Below, in pieces: positions 10,419 through 19,384 of a stretch of 44,948 bases of DNA (its first letter is position 1; every line of letters begins with the position of its first letter). Source of the DNA: Cylindrotheca closterium (Eukaryota; Bacillariophyta; Bacillariophyceae; Bacillariales; Bacillariaceae); contig CAKOGP040000735.1 of the NCBI GenBank assembly GCA_933822405.4, forward strand, positions 1-44,948, written 5' to 3'. Position numbers and translations under genes: made by a program. The notes under the pieces were generated by a model, which saw nothing but the letters and a program-made list of their open reading frames with translations, was not told the DNA's origin and searched no databases.

Positions 10419-10876
10419 GTGTAGGGCTCAAGTTTATTGGGAACGTTTTCATGGCGCTCCACTTCAGCAATGGTGGCATGAATATCGGGTGACATTTTGG
10501 TGTCGCTCGGGTTGTTGTATCGGGGATCACGACCGGTGAAAAGGCAGATAAAAGATGCTGCCGCATGGAGGTACTGCTTGATTGTGGCAGACTTGATGTA
10601 TTGGCCTTTAATTGTGCGACCGGTAGCAAGTGCCACTGTGTAGAGTGCAAAGGTTGCGACGCGGCGTTCGTGAGGGAAGTCAGGGCCATTCATTAAATAG
10701 TCGTCGCGCAGGTTCATATCATAGCAAAACTTGAGGAAATGGAGTCGGCGGGAACGAAGTGTCCCAGATTTGCGGGGATCGTCGGTGGCGCCTGCTTTGG
10801 ATTGGAGAATAGACAGGAGCGCAGGACGGAGCAAAGTTCGGGACTCGGCTGGAAATAATCGTAGTTTCTCATCCAA
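10406..10876 (-). pseudogene. Tyrosine recombinase, N-terminal core-binding part
   Basis: This 156-codon frame starts inside the RT-RH ORF and overlaps it by 163 bp in a different frame, as YR and RT ORFs do in DIRS elements. The helical, basic content (for example RKSGTLRSRRLHFLKF) fits a SAM-like core-binding domain of YR enzymes. The true YR sequence stops at EPYT (10419). The last three codons and the stop come from the LTR. The catalytic half lies at 3565-2810. A few changes distinguish this copy from array copies 1-4 (for example Met-Asn for Met-Lys near residue 54). Confidence 0.75.
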
Positions 10877-13131
10877 GGTAAAGTGCGAAATGTCTGCGAA
10901 AGTAATTGATGGTGAGAGAGTTTCAGGTTTGGGCGGGAAATAAAATCAGCAGCAAAGTTGTTATCACCAGGGATATGATCAGAAAGAGCAGTCAGAGGGG
11001 AGCGTTTGAGGAGCTGACCATGCAAGTCGACCAAAAGGCGAGCAAAAGGGCTGTTTGTGCGGGCGTCATTCATCCATTTCTCAGTGGGTGTGTTGTCAGT
11101 GCGGTTGAGCAGAACTGGGAATTGCGAAAATCCGTTGGGGAATTTGTGGGCCAGGCCTGGATGGGCATGGGAAGTTCCTTCAAGGCGGACAACCGTGGCA
11201 ACTTCCTGGAGAAAGGCTACCAAGAACTCAAGGCTGTTGATGTGGACGTAGTTGGGGTTGCTGGCTTTCAGTTTTGTACCAGCAACAATATCGGGGCTCC
11301 AAACGATGCGGAACCAAAAGAGAAGTTCGTCAGAATAGGCGCCTCCTCCAAGGAAGCTAGCGTCTCCGTACAACGTGAAATGGGGATCTCTAGGGATCAT
11401 TTGAGGAATGTAGATTTCCCATGTCTCTGTTTCGAGGCTGTACTTGATGGCTCGGAGTTCGCGAAGCACAGGTGCGTCAAGGCGGAATCGTTTGTTGGCG
11501 TTCCATAGGAAAGTAGCTGCTTCCTTGCCGATAAGGGAAGCAAGGCGGTAGCGGAGGGATGGAGGGAGTTGGTCGGAGATGATTTGGACTTTGTCGTTGC
11601 GTTTCATGTAGTGTTTGATGGATTGGTGGCGGGATCGGAGAAATTGACTCAGGACACGTTGCAAGTTGAAGTAGGAACAACGCATCCATCGACAGACGGT
11701 GGTTGCAGTTGAAACGTGCCCTAGAAGAATCGCGATATCGCGAAGGGACAGTGACGGATTCGCCAGTGTTTCTGAAAGGAGTTTGAGGAGGCGGTCCCGT
11801 TTGATGGAAGGTAAACGTACTGTCATTCTTCTCGAGTTGATGAGCCATCCGACTGTTTTGCGTTCGTGGGAAAAAGTGTTGGCAAATTTTTCCCAAGATA
11901 TGCAATCGCGGATCCCGTTGGATGGGTTGGGGAATCCTAATAGGATGTAGAGGGCAAGGATGCTGGCTGAAATGGTTTGGCGTAAGAATAGGGCCACGTC
12001 AGCGTAGAGGCAATCGTCAACATGGTGATCAAAGGTCGGGGACTTGCGGGATCCGTCTGCCTTTAAAACCCCTTGATTCTTAGAGTCGGGCTCGGCAGGA
12101 GTGAAAGCGGCAATGTCTGATGGCGTTGGAAGGGGAGCAAGGGATAGCTTGGGGAGGTATTTTGCGACTCGTGGGATGGTGGTTACTGCAGCATACCAAA
12201 GGGATTGGGCAAGCTGCTGGCGGACCATGGCGACGACTTCCCATTGGGCTGGGCTGGTGTTGTCGCCAAATGAGAGACCCGTACAGAAGAAAAGGAAACC
12301 AAATAGCATGAACATGTGCATGCCAACAACATTTGGGTTCCATTTGACATGGCGGAAGGCGCCAGAGACATCATCGTCGCAAATGTAGATTTCTTCTTGT
12401 GGGTAGGTGATGCGAAGGTTGTAGATCCAGATCAAGAAGTTGGGAAATGACCTCGGGAAGCAGATTTCCGGTTCAGTTTCTTTAGAAGTGAAATCGTTAA
12501 CTGCCATGGCTGTCAGGGAAGGATGGTGGGTGGCATCAAAGATGATACGGGGTTTGCGATATTCGTGACATGCATCAACCAACCCGAGGGGAGTAGTGTG
12601 GGCGTCTCGGATGTATGGAAGTAGGGCTGGGTTGGCTGCCAGAAGGTAGTTGCGGAGGATGTCTTTTTCGACTGCGCTTTGTGTTTTGCTCATGTCGTCG
12701 TAAACCGTCTTGTGATTACCGTAGGCAATGAAGGTGCGCAGGTTCTCATCGGTTGATTCCGCATTGACGTAATTGGGGGCGCCATCGAGGAAGATGCGTT
12801 TGAGCTGGGTGATGAGGAAGGGGTCAACATTGGCTTCACGGAGAATGGGTTCGAGGGTGGGCCAGTCGCGATGGGCACCAGTGTGGATGTTGCCAACAAA
12901 GCGGACTGCGGTTGGGATGCTGAGGTCGTAGTGGAGTAAGCATGCGGTGAACATGCGGCTCCATCGATGCATGGCAACGCTGGGGGTCAGTTGTGGTGGT
13001 ATGGGTTGTTGGAGGGGTCGGAAGTCCACAAAGCGGTGTTCTTGGATGAGAAGGGAGAGGAGATGGATGGATGGGCACACGTGGAAGAGGGTTGCAAGGT
13101 CGGTCTGGCTCAGGTAGCGGCTCTTCAGCAA
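10714..13131 (-). CDS. Reverse transcriptase-RNase H of DIRS-like element
   Basis: This long uninterrupted frame of about 805 codons would copy element RNA into DNA. RT landmarks (numbered from a TTG at 13131) are a palm block YICDDDVSGAFRHV and the catalytic box HHVDDCLY with Asp372 and Asp373. RNase H follows with YGDAS (Asp590), NSLEFL (Glu635), RTDNT (Asp679) and HIPGDNNFAAD (Asp729), the D-E-D-D set with the HIPG..N..AD block typical of DIRS and gypsy RNase H. There is no ATG at the frame start. The frame is open upstream to a TGA at 13173-13171, and beyond that the Pro-rich linker is in the same frame. The protein may therefore be made as part of a larger polyprotein, or from the ATG near 12972. 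It is the best preserved gene of the element. Confidence 0.85.
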   Translation of the reverse strand: MLKSRYLSQTDLATLFHVCPSIHLLSLLIQEHRFVDFRPLQQPIPPQLTPSVAMHRWSRMFTACLLHYDLSIPTAVRFVGNIHTGAHRDWPTLEPILREANVDPFLITQLKRIFLDGAPNYVNAESTDENLRTFIAYGNHKTVYDDMSKTQSAVEKDILRNYLLAANPALLPYIRDAHTTPLGLVDACHEYRKPRIIFDATHHPSLTAMAVNDFTSKETEPEICFPRSFPNFLIWIYNLRITYPQEEIYICDDDVSGAFRHVKWNPNVVGMHMFMLFGFLFFCTGLSFGDNTSPAQWEVVAMVRQQLAQSLWYAAVTTIPRVAKYLPKLSLAPLPTPSDIAAFTPAEPDSKNQGVLKADGSRKSPTFDHHVDDCLYADVALFLRQTISASILALYILLGFPNPSNGIRDCISWEKFANTFSHERKTVGWLINSRRMTVRLPSIKRDRLLKLLSETLANPSLSLRDIAILLGHVSTATTVCRWMRCSYFNLQRVLSQFLRSRHQSIKHYMKRNDKVQIISDQLPPSLRYRLASLIGKEAATFLWNANKRFRLDAPVLRELRAIKYSLETETWEIYIPQMIPRDPHFTLYGDASFLGGGAYSDELLFWFRIVWSPDIVAGTKLKASNPNYVHINSLEFLVAFLQEVATVVRLEGTSHAHPGLAHKFPNGFSQFPVLLNRTDNTPTEKWMNDARTNSPFARLLVDLHGQLLKRSPLTALSDHIPGDNNFAADFISRPNLKLSHHQLLSQTFRTLPWMRNYDYFQPSPELCSVLRSCLFSNPKQAPPTIPANLGHFVPADSISSSFAMI

Positions 13132-13170
13132 AAATATCCAGGTATGTTCAAACTTATGCTCTGTACTGAA

Positions 13171-13587
13171 TCACCTGTCCACGCTGTCCTTACCATGCGG
13201 AGAATTGACGGCAAGAAAAACCGGGGATGGGAGTTTGGTGGCTGCCCAGGTCTCGCGGTCGCGTTTGGTCATGGATGGGGTAGACGAACGACCTTGGACG
13301 GAGACTTCAAGGATCTCTCCAAATTTTTCTTGCTCTGCGTCAGTGAATTGGTAGTACTGGGAATCGGGAGGCAGGGCGGACCGGTGGTGTGCTGAGGGCG
13401 GTGCCAAAGGTTGGCTTGGTGGAGGGGTGGTGGTTGAAATGCGGGGCAGGTTGGGTTGGTGCGACATTGGTGGCTGGGTCGGTTGGTAAACGAGGCTGCT
13501 TGGGTGAGGGATGATGCATGTAGAGCACTCAGGGACTTGGAGTGGGTGTGGGAGGAATGCACAGAAAGGAAGTGGAAAGTAAGTCAC
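13171..13587 (-). CDS. Pro-rich linker segment upstream of RT, likely part of polyprotein
   Basis: This 138-codon open segment is rich in Pro, Ser, Thr and Gln in its first half and ends in a more structured basic part (SMTKRDRETWAATK). It is in the same frame as the RT ORF and separated from it by a single TGA. It starts with GTG only. Just upstream is a candidate 46-nt intron (13632-13587, GTTAGT...CAG) that would join it in frame to the zinc-finger-like gag segment. It could be a spacer between gag and RT. No family is recognised. Confidence 0.4.
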   Translation of the reverse strand: MTYFPLPFCAFLPHPLQVPECSTCIIPHPSSLVYQPTQPPMSHQPNLPRISTTTPPPSQPLAPPSAHHRSALPPDSQYYQFTDAEQEKFGEILEVSVQGRSSTPSMTKRDRETWAATKLPSPVFLAVNSPHGKDSVDR

Positions 13588-13632
13588 TGACGGGTTGAAT
13601 GGTATTTAAGTAATGGAGTTGGTGGAACTAAC
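13587..13632 (-). other. Candidate 46-nt intron or frame-shift site
   Basis: On the minus strand GTTAGT at 13632 and CAG ending at 13587 could be splice sites. Their removal would fuse the end of the gag-like frame (codons for Lys-Pro-His) to the Pro-rich linker in frame. At 46 nt it would be very short, and the frame match has a one in three chance. A plain frameshift is equally possible. Confidence 0.2.
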
Positions 13633-14347
13633 CATGAGGCTTTGGGGCCAAACGGGTCACCCCAGGGGTTTTTTCAATGAATTTTTCAAATGCCTGGGTG
13701 TCGGCAGATCCCATAGTTGCTGCAAACTGTTTGGTGTAGTGGATATTGTGGCAGCGGGGGCGGTTGCAATGGTAGTTGGCAAATAGGAAATGGGAACAGA
13801 AGGCTGCCTGTTTGCCGGTAATGGGGTGTTTACATTTGAAAGGGGCAATTGGAAGTCGGCCTGGGCCGTCGTACGTCAGGTATCCGGGATGAGTTCCTTG
13901 AGGTGGGTGCTTTGCGCGTTTGGTTGGGTCAGGCCGTTCACGGGAATTGGGGCTCTCACGTTTGGGAGCTGGGGTTGGTTTTCCAGTGAGAATAGCATGC
14001 AGGTTGGGGCATGTGCCGTACGGGCCAAGGTTGCCCATACTGATGGAGAGATTGATGTGGCTGATGGCTTGTGTGACTCCACTGAAAGCGTTCAGGAACG
14101 TGTCTGCCATGATCGGTTGGCCATTACAAAGTTTACTTTGAGTCGTTTTGTTTTTTGCGGCTCCCACAACAATCTGCAAGATCTGGTTCATTTCGAGGAG
14201 GAGACACAATGGGAGGTGGGGGACTGCGGCATTGTAACGGATCCAATCTTTGGCAGCAGGTGTGTGGAGGGCGTTCATGAAATCCTCCAAGAGTGTGACA
14301 ATTAACGGGGGGTCATCGAAGGTAAAGTCTTTGACACAGTAAGGCAA
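13628..14347 (-). CDS. Gag-like segment 2 with Cys/His cluster
   Basis: This 239-codon frame overlaps the end of the upstream gag-like frame by 35 bp in another frame and begins with TTG, so it probably continues that protein after a frameshift. Near the C-terminus a cluster FKCKHPITGKQAAFC then YHCNRPRCHNIHY has spaced Cys and His residues that could bind zinc and nucleic acid, as gag nucleocapsids do, but it is not a classic CCHC knuckle. A basic Pro-rich stretch precedes it (about residues 125-155). Confidence 0.5.
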   Translation of the reverse strand: MPYCVKDFTFDDPPLIVTLLEDFMNALHTPAAKDWIRYNAAVPHLPLCLLLEMNQILQIVVGAAKNKTTQSKLCNGQPIMADTFLNAFSGVTQAISHINLSISMGNLGPYGTCPNLHAILTGKPTPAPKRESPNSRERPDPTKRAKHPPQGTHPGYLTYDGPGRLPIAPFKCKHPITGKQAAFCSHFLFANYHCNRPRCHNIHYTKQFAATMGSADTQAFEKFIEKTPGVTRLAPKPHG

Positions 14348-15836
14348 AGAAATTCGCTAACATCTTGATCAGAGCTTCGACAGAACTGACGTCGCCATGA
14401 ACAAAGATGTCTGTCTTTTTCGCGGCTTGCTTGGACTGGTCTTCTACCATGGCTTCCTGGCGGATTATATCTCGGCCTTCCGAGAGGAAAGTGGTGTATC
14501 TGACATCATTTTTTTTCGGTGGGAACCAAGCTAGGAGGCTGAGAAGTGAGGTGGCTTCGTGGGGGTGCATGGTGAGGGGGCGGACTCCAAAGCTGCATGT
14601 TTTGAGGGCAGTGACTGTAGCGTGTTGGAAGAGGGCAATATCGAAGTCGACGTTGCGGTCGTAATTGTTCCGAGTGGTGAGGGTATCGGTGATGTGGGCA
14701 AAGGTGTCATGGAGGTGGCGTAGGGCCTCTTTGATCGAACCAATTTCCAAAAAAGTGACAAAGTCGTCAGTGAGGACGGATGGGTGGAATTCGTTGACAG
14801 TGGAGCCGTCAAGCTGGATGACCGGTTTGACTCGGCCAAAAATCAGGCTGAAAGAGTCTTTAGCACTGGCTGAAGTATGGGCCAGATCTTTTTCCTTGGT
14901 GCTGGCATTAGTGCCTTTGAGAGCATTGGCCATGATCTGGGCAAAAAGTTCGCTATCGAATGGGGCTCCTGCCGGAAGGGGGGCTGCTGGAGCTTCTTGA
15001 GTAGTGACATGATTAGTAGATGCTAAAGTAGAGAGGGCCGAGTGCCGTTCGAATTCTTCGAAGAGGGCTTTGTATGTGGGGACTTCAGCTGCAAATGCAC
15101 TGACGGTGGATGGGGAATATGTCAGATGCGTAGCCAGGTCGCTGTCGGGAAATCGATCGGTTGGGATGGTGTCGGCGCTGAAGATGTGTGGGTGGGAATG
15201 GAGGCTTTGGGACTCATTGTGATCGTGAAGGTACTTCATTGCCTCGTACCAGAGCCGGAATTGGGGGTGGAAGGATTCCAGATTGGCTGGTGGGGCGGCG
15301 GATAGCGTAAGACTTGGTGGGATGTTGGCACCAGGGTAGATGGGGAAGAACTTTTTGACTTTGGTGAACACGCCGTCCCCACTGGGCCAGTGGATGTCCT
15401 CGGGAGGGTCGGTGCTATCGGGGGCCAAGGCAGTGTGGGCAGAGTATTGGGCGTCATGAAGGTGTCGGGCTTGACATTCTCGAGCGAGGTCGTCTCGGGC
15501 AATAGATATGACGCTGCTGCCAAGGGCATCTAAAGAAAAAGCAACTGGGGTGGGGGCATCATAGCTATCATTGGCGGATGCCCAGTGCAAATTTGGGCCG
15601 ACCTGCTTAGCGCAGATGACTTGCCGGAGGGTACCATCGGCACCATCAAAGTAAGCAAATCCGTGCGCTTGGGAGAGGAGGATGTTTTTGCACTCACTAG
15701 CGATATGAGTGTGGAAGTAGTTGGAGAGGAGGAGGTTTTCCTTAGTAGTGTCCAGGGGTAGGTCCTTGACGGTTGTCAAAGCAGAACGACCGACCTGGAG
15801 GATGGCATCAAGGGTGCGTGGGGGAAAGGTCTGCAT
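14313..15836 (-). CDS. Gag-like segment 1 of DIRS-like element
   Basis: This frame of about 507 codons runs from the ATG at 15836 (reading MQTFPPRTLDAIL); an in-frame TTG lies at 15857. It is the first ORF of the element, in the position of gag. The content is mixed helical and polar with no recognised enzymatic motif. The last residues (after KMLANF) look like out-of-frame sequence, and the overlapping next frame picks up a more natural continuation (YCVKDFTFDDPP). A single-base frameshift, mutational or programmed, is therefore likely near 14340. Assignment rests on position, not on sequence similarity. Confidence 0.5.
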   Translation of the reverse strand: MQTFPPRTLDAILQVGRSALTTVKDLPLDTTKENLLLSNYFHTHIASECKNILLSQAHGFAYFDGADGTLRQVICAKQVGPNLHWASANDSYDAPTPVAFSLDALGSSVISIARDDLARECQARHLHDAQYSAHTALAPDSTDPPEDIHWPSGDGVFTKVKKFFPIYPGANIPPSLTLSAAPPANLESFHPQFRLWYEAMKYLHDHNESQSLHSHPHIFSADTIPTDRFPDSDLATHLTYSPSTVSAFAAEVPTYKALFEEFERHSALSTLASTNHVTTQEAPAAPLPAGAPFDSELFAQIMANALKGTNASTKEKDLAHTSASAKDSFSLIFGRVKPVIQLDGSTVNEFHPSVLTDDFVTFLEIGSIKEALRHLHDTFAHITDTLTTRNNYDRNVDFDIALFQHATVTALKTCSFGVRPLTMHPHEATSLLSLLAWFPPKKNDVRYTTFLSEGRDIIRQEAMVEDQSKQAAKKTDIFVHGDVSSVEALIKMLANFFALLCQRLYLR

Positions 15837-16340
15837 TGGTTCAAATGAAATGGCCAATACTGGAGATTTGTGAGTAGGTTATGGAAACGAATAGTGACTA
15901 TTGGGGGTAATTTTAAATGAAATTTGTTGGTTGGAACGGTCGGTTCTGGGAGGGTGTAGTGCCTAACGGAAGGATGCCTGGTGGAGTAGCCAGGGTGGGC
16001 CGTTATGGTGTTACAGACGGAAGGCCGGGTGTAGTCGGAGTGCCGAGATGCGCTGCCAGCCTTTGGCGAAGGCAATTGCGACGGGACTCACACAAGTGGC
16101 GCAAAGTGGGTGTGGTGCGGAGGTCTACGGAGGTGGAGTTGGCCGAATTGGGCGGTGTCTCACTCGAACCTGTGCAAAAAATGCTGTTGCCGTACAGGAT
16201 TGGAACGGGTCCGGGTAAGCGGGAACTCGTCGGTACGGGGGCACGGCGGTGGGTGGTCTGCCAACGGAGGGAAGTGAGCATGGATATGGGGGATGCTGCA
16301 GGTTGGGAACTGGCGGTGAGTCCAGGGATAATGGTTGGTT

Positions 16341-16690
16341 GTTGACTGGCAACAAATGCACAGGCGCATTGAATAGGGTGGTAGCACGGGGCTAAACCAC
16401 CTGACACCGGGTGTCGGTTCAAATATCAGGAATTTGAGGGTGCCACCGGTGGGCAAGTTAAACAGCGGATGGGCGCTGACGCAACGGTGCATTTTGAGAG
16501 GGCTCCTGGGAGGGAGGTTGGCGTTGACGGTCAACAAATGCACAGGCGCATGGAATAGGGTGGTAGCGTGGGGCTAAGCCACCTGACACCGGGTGTCGGT
16601 TCAAATATCAGGAATTTGAGGGGTGCCACTGGTGGGCGAGTTAAAACAGCGGATGGGCGCTGACGCAACGGTGCGGTTTAATAGGTCTCC
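16341..16690. repeat. Tandem duplication, about 183-bp period
   Basis: Two imperfect copies start gttgac at 16341 and 16523 and share tcaggaatttgagg and gatgggcgctgacgcaacgg blocks. Each contains the near-palindrome gacaccgggtgtc. Placed just 5' of the gag-like ORF, this could be the promoter/terminal repeat of the element. That is inference from position. Confidence 0.7.
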
Positions 16691-16851
16691 CGAAGGAGCA
16701 GTTTTACGTCAAATGCGACGCTCTCGGGTACGCGAGAGGAAATTGGGGTGCCACAGGTTGATCGGGCTCAAATCGGATTTGAGGATGCAACCTGGACAGA
16801 TTGGGATGGACGACTCCGGGAGTCTGGTAATGAGTAGATGAAAGAAAAAAA

Positions 16852-16919
16852 TTCAGATGATCGTGGTTCCTTAGCATATAATCGTTCTGAACTGTTTCAG
16901 ATGATCGTGGTTCCTTAGC
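16852..16919. repeat. Pair of 24-bp direct repeats
   Basis: The same 24 bases (starting ttcagatgatcgtgg, ending ttccttagc) occur at 16852-16875 and 16896-16919, 44 bp apart. They lie where the DIRS-like element and the next retroelement meet and may mark a terminus or an internal complementary region. Confidence 0.8.
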
Positions 16920-17105
16920 TCTTCATCGTCTCATCTTGCACTTGGCAAAAAGAATGCTTCTGTTCACGCCTTCGTTTGCCATGCCGATTGTCCCCGAATT
17001 TTTCGTCCAATGAATTACCGTTACTTCGCTTAAGCGACTGACGACATGACTGTTGGCGTGAAGACAGGAGTCTTCTCTTGCCAGTCTGTCTACCGTCTTG
17101 CCTGA

Positions 17106-18812
17106 TTAATGTTTGTGTAGCTTGGTAGGTGATCGAGCAGAGCAGATTTCTGAAGGAAACAAAAAGTTATTCCTTTCTAGAAACAGAAATTGGTAGGTCA
17201 TGTGGCAACCAGGATGTTCCACGTTGCCTACTGTGCCTAACATGTAACAAATAGACTCTAGGGATGACGCCAAGAGATGATATTTGTGTTCATGGTGGGC
17301 CTCCACAGGAGATCTAGCTAGATAGACAATAGTCCACAGAAATAATTTCTGGATATCTAGCTTGGGCAACCACTCAAAGTATGTGCACAGGCGTTCCCAG
17401 TTGCGTTCATGCGATTTCATTGCAGAGCTCAAGTTATTATACATTGGTTCCATTGTCAGGACAGGATCATGAGCATTTGGATCATGAGACAGTGGGCCAG
17501 GTTCTGCAGATTTGTCCTTTGAGTTCCACCTTCCATCCTCAGAATGTGTTTTGCAGCGTGGGCTGCGTCGAGGTCCAGAGGGTGACAACTTGTAAGTCAA
17601 GTCTATGGGTTGGTCTCGCAGTGGAGTAGACTCAATGACAAAGTTGATAGGCGTTTCATGAACAAATAGAACAGATGGTTGCCTGCCTGACTTGTAAGCT
17701 TTAAAATCTGGTGGTCTAAGTTGTGGCACATGGGCAGGATCTAAATCAAATAGACCAGCCATGTTACATTCCAACCAATCAAGATCAGAAGCTTGTCCAG
17801 GATGTAGTTTGTACAGACCATTTGTTGGCATGACACAGTGATGAGTCTCAAAGAAACCAATAGCATCATCTAAGGCAGGAGAATCCTTCAGAGTAGTGAC
17901 TGTTGTATTCCTCTTAGTGAGGATGTCCACTCTATCAAAAGGACTTCGTTCACCTGCAGACCCATCATCCGGTACAGACTTGGCCCATTCATCAACATCA
18001 ACTCCATCTATGGATATCTCGTAATTTTTGACCTCTTGAGTAGCTTTACGATACTTGGTTGCTGGGACCAGAGCCAACTTGTCTGATTTGGTCTCTTCAC
18101 TTGTTACAGAAGTCAGAGTATCTGCATCTTCACTCCTCCCCATGCTTGAGTGCTGGAACTGTGAGAGAAAATCGGTAGTAGTCGACATCTCATGTAAGTT
18201 GACAGGATGTTGGGGGGATGGAGGTGGTTGCGCAGGAGGCTGATTGTTGGAACCAGCAGCTTCTAACTTTGCAGTGCAAAGAGATTTCTTGCAAGGGAGT
18301 GTTGCCAAAGATGCCAGACAAGCTCGGTAGGCAAGAGGATTGGGCTCAAGGTCAACTGATGCAAGATCAGTAGCAACCGACTCAACAAGACAAGGATACT
18401 GGACATGATTGTCGTCAAGGGTACCATGGCGGCTTTTGGTATCGGGGTCAACAGTGGGATCGGGCTCAAGGTCGACTGATGAGAGATCAAGGGTACCACG
18501 TCCGCGTTTGGTCTTGAGGTCAACAACAGGATCAGGCTCAAGGTCGACTGATGCAAGATCAGTAACAAACGGCTCAACAAGACGATGGTACTGGAAATTT
18601 TCCTTGTCAAGGGTACCATATTTGCCTTCAGGCCCGAGGTCAACTGATTCAAGATCAGGGACAAAAGGCTCAGCAAGGCTAGGGTATTGAGGATATTCCT
18701 CTTCAGATGTGAGACGTTTGCCATGAGGACTATCCCATTGCCGATTATTGGACAAAGTTGGATAAAGATTAGCATCTAGATTAATGCCCCGATCAAATTC
18801 CTCAGCTGGCAA
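17106..18812 (-). pseudogene. Retroelement gag/pol-like ORF with coding repeats
   Basis: This 568-codon frame (TTG at 18812, no ATG at the start) is an apparent frameshifted continuation of the ORF at 19384-18776. Residues from about 45 to 165 hold 3-4 imperfect repeats around YP.LVEP..TDLASVDLEPD.....GTLD. Residues 200-215 are Pro/Gln-rich. The C-terminus (NWERLCTYFEWLPKLDIQ and following) resembles, from memory and weakly, the segment before integrase in diatom copia polyproteins. No protease, RT or integrase catalytic motif is present. A degraded gag/pol N-terminal region is the best guess; a host repeat protein is the alternative. Confidence 0.4.
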
Positions 18813-19384
18813 ACAGATGGCTTGGAGACAAGAGGCTGTGGGATGGTGTGGCTGCAGAACACGATGAATGCGCTGGAGGCCCTGTATGTATCAAAATCAT
18901 CAGGGTCAATGAGGACACAGTTAGTCAGAGTGACTGGGTCCTGAAGCACAGTTTCTCGGTGGTAGATGTAGCCACGGATCCCATGGAGATATGCCGTAAG
19001 AGGTTTTGGCACATCCCGAAGTACATCAGGTTGAGGGTCACCGTTAGCATCATGTGGCTGACTGACAGGATACTGTAGTCCGTCAATATCAGCATCATCC
19101 AGGCCAACAAGGTTGAGGTAACATTTGCAACCATACAAGTCAAGTGCGAGATGAAGAATACTGCCAGCACTGTAGCCAAAGACAGTTTCCAGGATATACA
19201 CAAGACTAGTCTCAAGATGTCCAGGTTGTAGGACTTGAGAGGGGTTGCGGTTTGTTGTTGAGTTGCCAGCAGTGGACATTGTCACTCGTGTGCCTGATGG
19301 TTGAGTACTACTAGTGGCGGGCAGTTGAGTGATGTTGGTGTCAATGTTCAGAGCTTGCAATTCTCTTTGACCGATCCGGACCAT
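18776..19384 (-). pseudogene. Retroelement gag-like N-terminal ORF
   Basis: This 202-codon frame begins MVRIGQRELQALNID and contains a segment ETVFGYSAGSILHLALDLYG that resembles the gag region of diatom copia elements (recalled, not searched). Its last 12 codons overlap the next frame (LPAEEFDRGINLD), so a one-base frameshift has split one longer protein. No catalytic motif is visible. Confidence 0.4.

Larger units (their letters stand above)
3566..11387. repeat. Tandem array of LTR plus DIRS-fragment chimeric units
   Basis: Each unit is one family A LTR followed by 962 bp of the DIRS-like element (RNase H end plus YR N-terminus). LTR starts fall at 3566, 5037, 6623, 8209 and 9795. The last four are exactly 1586 bp apart. 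The DIRS parts end at 5036, 6622, 8208 and 9794 with ...gggtctct joined directly to TGTTAG. The fifth runs on past 11387 into the uninterrupted RT gene. The four truncated DIRS parts give identical translations and share a deletion absent from the fifth. They look like recent amplification or homogenisation, or an assembly artefact. Confidence 0.9.
2362..16700 (-). mobile_element. DIRS-like tyrosine-recombinase retrotransposon, interrupted
   Basis: Read on the minus strand the order is gag-like ORFs (15836-13628), a Pro-rich linker (13587-13171), RT-RNase H (13131-10714), YR N-terminal part overlapping the RT ORF in another frame (10876-10419), YR C-terminal part (3565-2810) and a 3' region ending at 2362. 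RT-RH with a partly overlapping YR and no integrase or protease is the known layout of DIRS-type elements. The 3' boundary at 2362 is set by loss of similarity with the inverted copy that ends at 22253. The terminal bases hold a perfect hairpin, taatcctacggatta. The 5' boundary near 16.7-16.9 kb is only approximate. The YR gene is split by an LTR and its tandem array (3566-10418). Confidence 0.75.
15837..17105. other. 5' region of the DIRS-like element and junction with the next element
   Basis: No long supported gene. Short frames around 15.9-16.5 kb on both strands do not resemble known proteins. The stretch holds the 183-bp tandem duplication (16341-16690), paired direct repeats (16852-16919) and a GAAGAC-AGGA-GTCTTC inverted repeat near 17060. 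The promoter and left terminus of the DIRS-like element should lie here, but the exact end is not defined. Confidence 0.4.

Noticed and set aside
3803..10539. Repeated plus-strand frames of 65-130 codons in the array (for example 5431-5781 and 7017-7367)
   Set aside because: They lie in LTR sequence or antisense to RNase H/YR and repeat only because the unit repeats. No motif or codon evidence supports them.
12080..12388. Overlapping frames of 63-95 codons on both strands around the RT catalytic region
   Set aside because: They are shadows of the RT-RH ORF. The same shadows recur in the inverted copy at 19776-20084.
13790..14305. 171-codon plus-strand frame
   Set aside because: It is antisense to the gag-like segment 2 and has no features of its own; long antisense frames are common in GC-rich coding DNA.
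15917..16543. Frames of about 130-140 codons on both strands upstream of the gag-like ORF
   Set aside because: They overlap one another and cross into the 183-bp tandem duplication, are Pro- or Arg-rich, and have no recognisable domain. They are better explained as the untranslated end of the element.
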